In this document: positions 35,181 through 42,291 of the stretch, piece after piece
Layout: each line of letters starts with the position of its first letter
How positions within the stretch are numbered: position 1 is the stretch's first letter
From: a bacterium
GTDB taxonomy: Bacteria; Cyanobacteriota; Sericytochromatia; S15B-MN24; UBA4093
Direction of reading: 5' to 3'
DNA length: 64,000 bases
NCBI GenBank assembly: GCA_017744355.1
Contig: JAGIBK010000007.1
Span: 1 to 64,000 of the forward strand
The notes under the pieces: generated by a model
Told to the model about the DNA's origin: nothing
Database searches by the model: none
What the model saw: only the letters and a program-made list of their open reading frames with translations
Program-made: the position numbers and the translations under genes

Positions 35181-35813
35181 ATGCAGCTCATCCTAATTCG
35201 CCACGGCGAATCCGTCGCCAATCAAATGGGAGTCGTCCAGGGCCACTTCGACTCCCCCCTCAACGAGCAGGGCAGGATCCAGGCCCAGGCCCTCGCCGCG
35301 AGCCTCGCCTACGAGCGCTTCGATGCCATCTATGCGAGCGACCTTGCACGCGCCCATGAAACGGGCCGCGCGGTGGCCGATCGCCTGGGGCTCGCGCTAC
35401 AGGTCGATCCGCGCATCCGCGAGATCGACGTGGGGGTCTTCTCGGGGCTCAGCTGGCAAAGCATCGCCGAGCGCTATCCCGAGGAGCATCGCCGCTTCGT
35501 CGAGTCGGGCAACTGGGCCCTGGTGCCCAAGGCCGAGGGTGAGGAGGCCACGCGCTCGCGCCTCGACTCGTTCATGGCGACGATCAAGGAGCGGCACCCC
35601 GGGGGCCGGGTCGCCATCGTGGCCCACGGGGCCGTCCTGCGCCGCTTGATCCACGTCCTTTTGGAGTTGCCCTTCCCGAGCGGGGTCTTCTTCGAGCTGC
35701 ACAACACCTCGACCAGCGAGATCCACCTGACGCCCAAGGGGCCCAGCCTCCTCTACCTGAACCGGATCCCGCAGGCCCCCGTGGCCACGGCGACGACGCG
35801 CTCGCTGATTTGA
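35181..35813 (+). CDS. histidine phosphatase (phosphoglycerate mutase-like)
   Basis: 210 residues. The phosphohistidine motif IRHGESVANQ starts at residue 5, with RAHETGRA, REIDVGVFSGL, and the second catalytic His in VAIVAHGAVLRRL. The branch includes alpha-ribazole phosphatases and broad-specificity phosphatases; no cobalamin genes are nearby, so substrate is unknown. Its stop codon overlaps the TTG start of the helicase gene. Confidence 0.88.
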   Translation: MQLILIRHGESVANQMGVVQGHFDSPLNEQGRIQAQALAASLAYERFDAIYASDLARAHETGRAVADRLGLALQVDPRIREIDVGVFSGLSWQSIAERYPEEHRRFVESGNWALVPKAEGEEATRSRLDSFMATIKERHPGGRVAIVAHGAVLRRLIHVLLELPFPSGVFFELHNTSTSEIHLTPKGPSLLYLNRIPQAPVATATTRSLI

Positions 35814-37513
35814 TCGAGCCCGCGTCCCCCTTCTCGGTCTCGCACCAGGACGGCGAGATCGTCCTTTCCTTTCCCTTCCACCCGATCTGGGTGGCTGCGA
35901 TCAAGCGTGTGCGCTTTCGGAGCTTCGATCCCGAGACCCGGTGCTGGCACGTGCCAGCCTGGCTTGCGCCCGATCTCGCCGAGCGCCTGGAGCGAGCTGA
36001 AGCGCCCGAGGAGGCGATCACCGCCCTGCGCGCGATCGCCCGGGAAACCCTCGCCGAGACCGCGGCCATGAACGCGCGGATGCTCGAAGCCTACGAGCGC
36101 GTCGTGCCAAAGCTCGCTGCCAGCTACCCGACCCTCTTTCCCCACCAGGTCTCGGGGATCACCTTCCTCATGCGCCCGCGTGAGGTCCGAGGCGCCCTCT
36201 TGGCCGACGATATGGGCCTCGGCAAGACGCGCCAGGCCATCATCGCCGCCCACGAGGCCCACCCGACCGGCGAGATCCTGGTGGTCTGCCCGGCGGGCCT
36301 CAAACTGAACTGGGCGCGCGAAATCCGCCTGGCCCTCGGGCCCGAGGCCGAGGTGAGCGTGGTGGGGCGCGAGTTTCGCCGAGCCCGCTGGACCATCGTC
36401 AACTACGACCTCTTGCGCAAGCACCACGCGGAGCTCGTTGCCGATGCGTGGAGCTGCCTGGTCCTCGACGAGGCGCACTACATCAAGAACCTGCGCTCGC
36501 AGCGATCGCTTCTGGTGCTCGGCGGCGAGCGCAAGGCCCGGCGCAGGACGGCCCGCTCGCTGCCGAACGGCCGGATCCGAGGTGTCGCCGAGCGCGCCGA
36601 GCGGCTGTATCTCCTGACGGGCACCCCCATCACCAACCGACCCCTCGATCTCTTCGCCTTGCTGCGCGCCATCCGCCATCCCCTGGGCGACGATCAGCTC
36701 GCCTTCGCGCTGCGGTACTGTGCCGCCTTCCAGACGGCCTTCGGCTGGGACATGAACGGGGCCTCCCACCTCGGCGAGTTGCACGACAGGCTCTCGGACG
36801 TGCTGCTACGCCGTCGCAAGGCGTCCGTCCTCGATCTGCCCCCCAAGCTTCGGACCTACATGCCGGTCGAGGTGGATCTCGTCGCCTACCGCCAGGTCTG
36901 GCTCGATTACGTCGCGCGGCTTTCCAAGCGCAAGCGGGTGCCCCGCAAGACCCTGCTCGCCGAGGTGGCCAAGCTGCGGCACGCGGCGGCGATCGCCAAG
37001 ATCCCGGCGGCGATCGCGCTGGCCGAGGCGATCCTGGAGGCGGGTGAAAAGGTCATCATCTTTGCATGTCATCAGGTGGTGGTCGATGCCATCGTCGCGC
37101 ACTTCGGCGCGTCCTGCGTGAAGGTGACGGGTGCTGAGTCAGCAAGTCAGCGGCAGCAAGCCGTTGATGATTTCCAGCACGATCCCGACGTCCGGGTCTT
37201 CGCGGGCAACCTCCAGGCGGCGGGGATCGGCATTTCGCTGACGGCGGCGACCCAGGTGGTGTTCGTGGACTACTCCTTCGTCCCGGCCGAGCACCTCCAG
37301 GCCGAGGACCGCCCCTACCGGATCGGTCAGCGCAACGCGGTCACCGTCACCTACCTCTCGGCGGTGGGCACCCTCGACGAGGAGATCGAGCGCCTGCTCG
37401 CGCAGAAGCTCGGCGTGGTCGCTCAGGCCATCGACGGCGAGGCCCCGACGCTCGGCGAGAGCTTCCTCGACGACCTCTTGGCGGTGATGCGCCGGGGGCT
37501 GGCGGGAGATTGA
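35810..37513 (+). CDS. SNF2-family DNA-dependent ATPase/helicase, SMARCAL1-like
   Basis: 567 residues, starting at a TTG that overlaps the previous stop as TTGA. A short N-terminal region (FRSFDPETRCWHVPA) resembles a HARP-like DNA-binding module. The helicase core has LLADDMGLGKTRQA (motif I), VLDEAHYIKN (motif II), LLTGTPITNRPLDLF (III), GIGISLTAATQVVFVDY (V) and AEDRPYRIGQ (VI). SMARCAL1-like enzymes anneal or remodel DNA at forks; bacterial ones are scattered and sometimes phage-linked. No methylase or nuclease partner is adjacent, so I do not call a defence system. Confidence 0.88.
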   Translation: MIEPASPFSVSHQDGEIVLSFPFHPIWVAAIKRVRFRSFDPETRCWHVPAWLAPDLAERLERAEAPEEAITALRAIARETLAETAAMNARMLEAYERVVPKLAASYPTLFPHQVSGITFLMRPREVRGALLADDMGLGKTRQAIIAAHEAHPTGEILVVCPAGLKLNWAREIRLALGPEAEVSVVGREFRRARWTIVNYDLLRKHHAELVADAWSCLVLDEAHYIKNLRSQRSLLVLGGERKARRRTARSLPNGRIRGVAERAERLYLLTGTPITNRPLDLFALLRAIRHPLGDDQLAFALRYCAAFQTAFGWDMNGASHLGELHDRLSDVLLRRRKASVLDLPPKLRTYMPVEVDLVAYRQVWLDYVARLSKRKRVPRKTLLAEVAKLRHAAAIAKIPAAIALAEAILEAGEKVIIFACHQVVVDAIVAHFGASCVKVTGAESASQRQQAVDDFQHDPDVRVFAGNLQAAGIGISLTAATQVVFVDYSFVPAEHLQAEDRPYRIGQRNAVTVTYLSAVGTLDEEIERLLAQKLGVVAQAIDGEAPTLGESFLDDLLAVMRRGLAGD

Positions 37514-37637
37514 AGGCACCCTCGATCGGCTGCTATTCGGCTCATAGCGCGAAACAGGGAACCATTTGATAGCTAAGATCGTCTACTCGGCGGGTATAAG
37601 ACAGGAAACATAACACCGTAGCGCGTCGGCAACAACT

Positions 37638-37744
37638 CGGGGGAATTCCCCGTTTAGATGAGCATCTAACGAAACCAGGCATGTTACCTCCTTTGACCGC
37701 CCTGGGCGGCTTGAATGAACAGTTTCGTTAGACGCTCAATATAA
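37638..37744 (+). ncRNA. candidate structured RNA / attenuator with two competing stems
   Basis: The 287-bp gap before the coiled-coil gene contains: a GGGGAATTCCCC palindrome (about 37640-37651); a local hairpin TTAGATG-AG-CATCTAA (37654-37669); and a long-range pairing of GAGCATCTAACGAAAC (37660-37675) with GTTTCGTTAGACGCTC (37722-37737), 16 bp with one mismatch. The loop of the latter carries a small CCGCC/GGCGG hairpin. The local hairpin and long stem share bases 37660-37669 and cannot form together. A TATAAG just after (37739) could instead be a -10, making this a DNA operator. I do not recognise a known riboswitch. Confidence 0.4.
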
Positions 37745-37800
37745 GCTCCGTGGAACCGCAATTCGGGCGACGATGCCCGAGTACGAGGGGGTTGTAGGCC

Positions 37801-38073
37801 ATGGATTACAAGCGCATCCAAGCCGCACGTCACGCCGAACTCGACGAAGCCTTGCTTCGCACCGTCTACGCCGAGAAGAGCCGCCTGCACAACAAGCTGC
37901 AGCTGCTGCTCGCCGAGATCGAAGGCGCCCACAAGATCATCGCCCAGTACCAGAAGGAGATCCTGGAGCTGCAGCCCGAGGTGGCCGAGCTGCGCCAGGC
38001 GCTCGATATGCTCGACAGCCACGCCCGCGACATCGCGAACGACCAGGATCGCTGGCAGCGCCTGCTCGCATAA
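37801..38073 (+). CDS. small coiled-coil protein
   Basis: 90 residues, mostly one long helix with heptad character (YAEKSRLHNKLQLLLAEIEG, then AQYQKEILELQPEVAELRQAL). No signal peptide or membrane helix. GAGGGGG lies about 10 bases before the ATG. It follows the structured intergenic region and leads a group with the DUF3370 lipoprotein (53-base gap) and a TPR protein. Function unknown. Confidence 0.7.
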   Translation: MDYKRIQAARHAELDEALLRTVYAEKSRLHNKLQLLLAEIEGAHKIIAQYQKEILELQPEVAELRQALDMLDSHARDIANDQDRWQRLLA

Positions 38074-38126
38074 GACGTCTGTCCCCCTGCTCGGATACGC
38101 GCTATTCTGAAGCAGGAGGACAGGAA

Positions 38127-39530
38127 ATGGCTCGCACCACGCATCGCATCCTTGCGCCCCTGGCGGCCTCGCTGCTGCTTTCGGCCTGCGCCGCCCAGCA
38201 GCAGGCGCAACCGGCACCCGGCGCCGCACCGCCTTCGCAGGTCGAAATCAAAGTCATGGGCCCGATCCGGCCCTTGCCCGGCGGTCTGGACCAGGGGCTC
38301 GTCTTCAACAGCAACAGTCCCGAGGTGGTGCAGAGCGAGGGGATCCTGCTCTCGACCCTGCCGCCCGCGACGGCGGCCACCCCTTCCGCGCACCTGGACC
38401 TGCCCTTCTCGGGGGCCTTCTCGCTCTTCTCGCACCACATCGCCAAGGACGAGGCGCCGGGCGCGCGCCAGCTCTACTTGGGGCTGCTTGCGACCAACCT
38501 CGGCGATCGCCCCGTTAACCTGGACCTGGTCGGCGGCGCGAGCTACCTGAGCCAGCCGGACGCCGTCTTCAAGCCCCTGGAACCCATCGTGCCCGATCCG
38601 CAGGGGGTGGTCTTCGCGGGGCCGGGGGACCGGGTGGCGACCGATCTCTTGCACGGCAGGACCTCGGTGCCGACGATCGCCGAGACCCTCTTGCCCGGGG
38701 CGACCAAGCTCGTGCGCACCTGGAGCATCCCGACCAACGTGGCGATCCCGCCGGCGGTCAACGGGCGCACCACCGTGCTGCGCCTCAAGAGCGACGGGCC
38801 CGTCTACCTCTCGCAGGTGGCGCGCTTCGCGGTCAAGGCCCCGGACGGCAGCTGGATCGCGCCCTCCGAGGAAGACTACGCCCTCTTGCTCGGGACCTCC
38901 TTGATGGCGGGCCCCCGCGAGGCGGCCGCGACCCCCTTCGACCCCAACCTGCCGCCTCCCAAGGGGGCCTTCCGCTTCGGGCGCGTGGCGGGGGTGAGCA
39001 AGGGCGATCGCTGGGACGCCACCCTCTTCGGCGCCGAGCAGTCCCTGCCCGGGCTCGGCGAGCAGGTCTCCTACCCCATCGCGACCACCTTCCTCAACCG
39101 CCTCGGCACCGGCCAGAACCAGAGCGCGCCCCTGGTGCGGCGCTACCCGGACACCGCCTACCAGGCGCACGGTAACTACGGGGTGACCTATGCGCTGACG
39201 GTGCCCCTGGACAACCCTGACCCCACCCCGCGCCTCTACACCTTCGCCCTGTCGCATCCGGTGCGGGCCGAGGGCGATCGCACCGCCGTCTACGTGGACC
39301 CGCCCAACAAGCCGGTGACCTTCCGGGGGCCGGTGAAGCTGGAGTGGAAGAACGCCAAGGGCTTCCCCGAAGTCCGCTACACCCACCTGGTGCTCAGGCA
39401 CGGCCAGGTGTTGCCGCCCTTCGAGACGGTCGAGGTCCCGCCCCACACCCGTTACGACGTCAAGGTGACGCTCAGCTACCCAGCGGACGCCACCCCGCCG
39501 CAGCTGTTGACGATCGGCAGGCGGCGTTAG
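38127..39530 (+). CDS. DUF3370-domain lipoprotein
   Basis: 467 residues from ATG 38127 with AGGAGG 7 bases upstream. The signal peptide ends in lipobox LLLSAC. The DUF3370 signature is strong: MGPIRPLPGGLDQGLVFNS, SPEVVQSEGILLSTLPP, HLDLPFSGAFSLFSHHIA, LYLGLLATN, ASYLSQPDAVFKPL, FAGPGDRVATDLLHG, NGRTTVLRLKSDGPVYLSQVA. I know this family mainly from cyanobacteria, where it is uncharacterised. It probably sits in the envelope. The TPR gene follows after 7 bases. Confidence 0.85.
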   Translation: MARTTHRILAPLAASLLLSACAAQQQAQPAPGAAPPSQVEIKVMGPIRPLPGGLDQGLVFNSNSPEVVQSEGILLSTLPPATAATPSAHLDLPFSGAFSLFSHHIAKDEAPGARQLYLGLLATNLGDRPVNLDLVGGASYLSQPDAVFKPLEPIVPDPQGVVFAGPGDRVATDLLHGRTSVPTIAETLLPGATKLVRTWSIPTNVAIPPAVNGRTTVLRLKSDGPVYLSQVARFAVKAPDGSWIAPSEEDYALLLGTSLMAGPREAAATPFDPNLPPPKGAFRFGRVAGVSKGDRWDATLFGAEQSLPGLGEQVSYPIATTFLNRLGTGQNQSAPLVRRYPDTAYQAHGNYGVTYALTVPLDNPDPTPRLYTFALSHPVRAEGDRTAVYVDPPNKPVTFRGPVKLEWKNAKGFPEVRYTHLVLRHGQVLPPFETVEVPPHTRYDVKVTLSYPADATPPQLLTIGRRR

Positions 39531-39537
39531 CGCTGGC

Positions 39538-40077
39538 ATGGCCTGGAACTGCTTTCTTCGAAACTTGCCTCAGCAGCCACAGCAAGTCGCTGTCGAACTT
39601 CGCAGCGGCCTGCAACGGCTTGGGAGCCTCGCACCCGACGCCCCGCCTGGTGAGCGGGCTGCGAGCCTCGGTCGAATCGGCGAGTATTACCGGCAGCTCG
39701 GCATGCTCGACGAGGCCGTCTCGTACCTCGAACGGGCCCACGAACTCGCGCTGGCGGCGAAGGCCCCGTCCCTCGCCGTGACCATGGCCCTGCGCCTGGC
39801 CACGGCGCGCCAGCATCGCGGCGAGCACCCACGGGCCGAGACCATGTTCCAAGAGGCCCTGCGTCGCACGCGCGATCCCGCGGCGCAAGCCGCCCAGCTC
39901 GAGGACTTCGCGCTCCAGCATCTGGGCAAGTGCCTGGTGGAGATGGGGCGCCTCGCGGAGGCCCGGGATTGCTTCGAGCAGGCGCTAACGCTGCGGATAG
40001 GCAAGGGAGAACAGGGCCTCATCGCATCGACCCGCGAGGCCCTCGACTTGCTCTTGGCCGCGCAGCCTCTGCTCTGA
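39538..40077 (+). CDS. TPR-repeat protein
   Basis: 179 residues containing about three tetratricopeptide repeats (IGEYYRQLGMLDEAVSYLERA, ARQHRGEHPRAETMFQEAL, LGKCLVEMGRLAEARDCFEQAL). No signal peptide. The start lies 7 bases after the DUF3370 stop without its own clear ribosome site, suggesting coupling. TPRs mediate protein-protein contacts; the partner is not evident. Confidence 0.75.
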   Translation: MAWNCFLRNLPQQPQQVAVELRSGLQRLGSLAPDAPPGERAASLGRIGEYYRQLGMLDEAVSYLERAHELALAAKAPSLAVTMALRLATARQHRGEHPRAETMFQEALRRTRDPAAQAAQLEDFALQHLGKCLVEMGRLAEARDCFEQALTLRIGKGEQGLIASTREALDLLLAAQPLL

Positions 40078-40092
40078 ACGCGCGCAGCGGCC

Positions 40093-40983
40093 TCAGGCTT
40101 TCACTTCGAGCGCGGGGGGCGCCTTGCTGCGCCGTAGGCTCTCCCCCGCGTACAGCGCGAGGGCGAGCCAGATCAGGCTGAAGCCAAGCAAGCGCGCGCG
40201 ATCGAGCGCTTCCTGGTAGACCATGGCGCCGAGCAGGAACTGCATGGTCGGGGCGATGTACTGCAGGACGCCGAGCAGCGTCATGGGCACGCGCTTGGCC
40301 CCCGCGGCGAACAGCAGGAGCGGCAGCGCCGTCACGGCGCCCGAGCTGACCAGCAGCCAGGAGGTTGTGGCGCTGCCGTGGCCGAAGACCCCGGCGTGCT
40401 GGACTTCGCGCGTCAGCAGGAAAATCAGGGCGGGCACGCAGACGAATAGGGTTTCGAGGGTGAGGCCTTCAAGCGAGCCCAGCGGCGACGTCTTGCGCAG
40501 CAAGCCGTAGAGCGCGAAGGTGAGGGCGAGCGCGAAGGCGGCCCAGGGCAGCGCGCCGTAGACGAGGGTCAAAGCGACGACCCCGCCCGCGGCGATCGCG
40601 ATGGCGACGCCCTGGAGGGGCCGCAAGCGCTCGTTGAGGCACACCACCCCCAGCCCGACGTTGAGCAGCGGGGTGATGAAGTAGCCCAGGCTGGCCTCGA
40701 CCACACGCCCCGTGTTCACGGCCCAGATGAAGATGAACCAGTTGGCCATCAAGAGCAGCCCCGAAGCGGCGTAGCGTGCCGCGATGCGCCCGTCGCGCAG
40801 CGCGGCGGGAAGCCAGTTCCAGTTGCGTTGCAAGGCCAGCAAGACGACGAGGAAGGCCATGGACCAGACGACCCGGTGGGCCAGGATCTCCAGCGGGGGC
40901 ACGCTTTGCAGTGCTTTCCAGAAGAGGGGGAACAGCCCCCAAATCAGGTAGGCGCCAGCCGCGTAAAAGCCACCCTTGTTCAT
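40093..40983 (-). CDS. rarD: EamA-family transporter RarD
   Basis: 296 residues from ATG 40981-40983, which aligns with the family N-terminus (MNKGGFYAAGAYLIWGLFPLFWKAL); an ATG 14 codons upstream is the alternative. Ten membrane helices are expected. Family motifs include LAHRVVWSMAF, NWFIFIWAVNTGRVVEASLGYFITPLLNV and LQYIAPTMQFLLGAMVYQE. The transported substrate is unknown. Convergent with the TPR gene. Confidence 0.85.
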   Translation of the reverse strand: MNKGGFYAAGAYLIWGLFPLFWKALQSVPPLEILAHRVVWSMAFLVVLLALQRNWNWLPAALRDGRIAARYAASGLLLMANWFIFIWAVNTGRVVEASLGYFITPLLNVGLGVVCLNERLRPLQGVAIAIAAGGVVALTLVYGALPWAAFALALTFALYGLLRKTSPLGSLEGLTLETLFVCVPALIFLLTREVQHAGVFGHGSATTSWLLVSSGAVTALPLLLFAAGAKRVPMTLLGVLQYIAPTMQFLLGAMVYQEALDRARLLGFSLIWLALALYAGESLRRSKAPPALEVKA

Positions 40984-41160
40984 TTTTGCCAGGACCCTTT
41001 CAGCGGGGGATGGTTCAACGTGCATCCTCGCGCGTGCATCGTGCGTGAGAGATTCGTACCACGTCCGAGGCGACCCTCAAACCAGCATGGCCAGCGCCTT
41101 TGCTCAAAAGCTTCTTGCTTCGCTGCACCGAGCTCGCCTGCGCTGCGGCCCCGTGGTGTG

Positions 41161-41188
41161 ATTAAGCTTGAACTAAGATTGCTTGAAG
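41161..41188 (+). promoter_or_regulatory. three 11-bp direct repeats upstream of the papain-like protease
   Basis: ATTAAG (41161), ACTAAG (41172) and TTGAAG (41183) are spaced exactly 11 bp, about 75 bases before the start codon. This is the clearest three-repeat example in the window. The -10 is not obvious; TAGAGT near 41221 is one option. Confidence 0.6.
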
Positions 41189-41263
41189 GATCGCAAGATC
41201 CGGTCCACGGACGCGATAGCTAGAGTGTTAGGAAGGTGTTATTTCCGAGCAGGAGATGTTGCC

Positions 41264-42232
41264 ATGATCACTCGCGCCAAGTCCTTCGTTGCCCTGATCG
41301 CGTTCACGCTGCTCCTGCCGGGGTGCGCCCTGACGCCCGGCATGGGCCTCTCGAAGGACGGCGCCGACGCCTTGGCGGCCAATGGCGCGCAGAGCGAGGC
41401 GCGCACCATCAAGACCGAGATCGGCCCCATCACCCTGGGCCTGCTGCCCAACAAGCACAAGGCCTCGGATCTTGCCAGCTTCGAGAGCGAGATGGGCATC
41501 CAGTTCTTGCAGATCCAGGGCCAGACCCTGCCTGCCAAGGTGGATCTGCGCTCCTACTTCACGCCGGTCCGTAACCAGGGGGCCCTGGGCTCTTGCGCCG
41601 CCTTCGCTACCACCAGCGCCATGGAGGCGACGATCGCGATCAAGGGGCGCAAGGCACCCAAGGCCAGCACCCTTTCGCCGCTCTTCTTCTACTACGCCAC
41701 CCGCAAGGAGATGCAGGACACCGGGCGCATGGCCAAGGCGACCAAGCGGGACACCGGCTCGTTCATGGACGTGGCCGCCCGGGTCGCCGTGAAGGTCGGC
41801 GCGGCCGCCGAGGCGACGACCCCCTACGTGGACGGCAAGGCGGGCCTCGCCTACGACGCGAGCCAGGCCGAGTACGACGAGGCCAAGGCCTACAAGCAGA
41901 TCAAGATGAGCCGGGTTTCGAGCGTCAAGGGCATGAAGTCGGCGCTCGCGAGCAACCATCCCATCATCTTCGGCGTGCCCCTCTACGACTCGTTCATGAC
42001 CAAGGCCATGGCGCAGACGGGTGAGATGCCCCTGCCCGGGCGCAGCGAGTCGGTCATCGGCGGTCACGCCATGACGATGGTCGGTTACGACGACGCCAAG
42101 CAGGCCTTCCTCGTCCGCAATTCCTGGGGCAAGGACTGGGGCCAGCAGGGCTACTTCTACATGCCCTACGACTTCTTCAAGCCCGCCTACATCGGGACGA
42201 GCAGCTACTTCGAGTGCTACGTCTTCGAATAG
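41264..42232 (+). CDS. papain-family (C1) cysteine protease lipoprotein
   Basis: 322 residues from ATG 41264, with AGGAG 8 bases upstream. The signal peptide ends in lipobox LLLPGC. After a pro-region of about 80 residues, the mature domain starts at KVDLRSYFTPVRNQGALGSC. The catalytic Cys is 111, His 268 (VIGGHAMTMVGYDD) and Asn 286 (LVRNSWGKDWGQQGYFYMP). It should be a surface-anchored or secreted endopeptidase. It stands alone with strong 11-bp repeats upstream and a terminator downstream. Confidence 0.92.
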   Translation: MITRAKSFVALIAFTLLLPGCALTPGMGLSKDGADALAANGAQSEARTIKTEIGPITLGLLPNKHKASDLASFESEMGIQFLQIQGQTLPAKVDLRSYFTPVRNQGALGSCAAFATTSAMEATIAIKGRKAPKASTLSPLFFYYATRKEMQDTGRMAKATKRDTGSFMDVAARVAVKVGAAAEATTPYVDGKAGLAYDASQAEYDEAKAYKQIKMSRVSSVKGMKSALASNHPIIFGVPLYDSFMTKAMAQTGEMPLPGRSESVIGGHAMTMVGYDDAKQAFLVRNSWGKDWGQQGYFYMPYDFFKPAYIGTSSYFECYVFE

Positions 42233-42248
42233 CGCGCCCCAAGTAAAA

Positions 42249-42285
42249 CAGCAGGCCGGCCCCGATGGGCCGGCCTGCTGTTTTT
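42249..42285. terminator. bidirectional intrinsic terminator
   Basis: A 14-bp stem (CAGCAGGCCGGCCC and complement) with loop CGAT and a following TTTTT serves the protease gene; AAAA on the other side serves the convergent RND gene. Confidence 0.88.
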
Positions 42286-42291
42286 GGGGGG

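Noticed and set aside
35181..37513. Defence system around the SNF2 ATPase
   Set aside because: No methylase, nuclease or other defence partner is adjacent; a phosphatase is not a known partner in such systems.
37638..37744. MITE or insertion-sequence end
   Set aside because: There are inverted repeats but no target-site duplication or transposase remnant that I can see, so the structured-RNA or operator reading is kept.
37684..38229. Leftward frame across the intergenic element and the coiled-coil gene
   Set aside because: Composition is that of an antisense shadow, and it would cover the well-supported coiled-coil gene.
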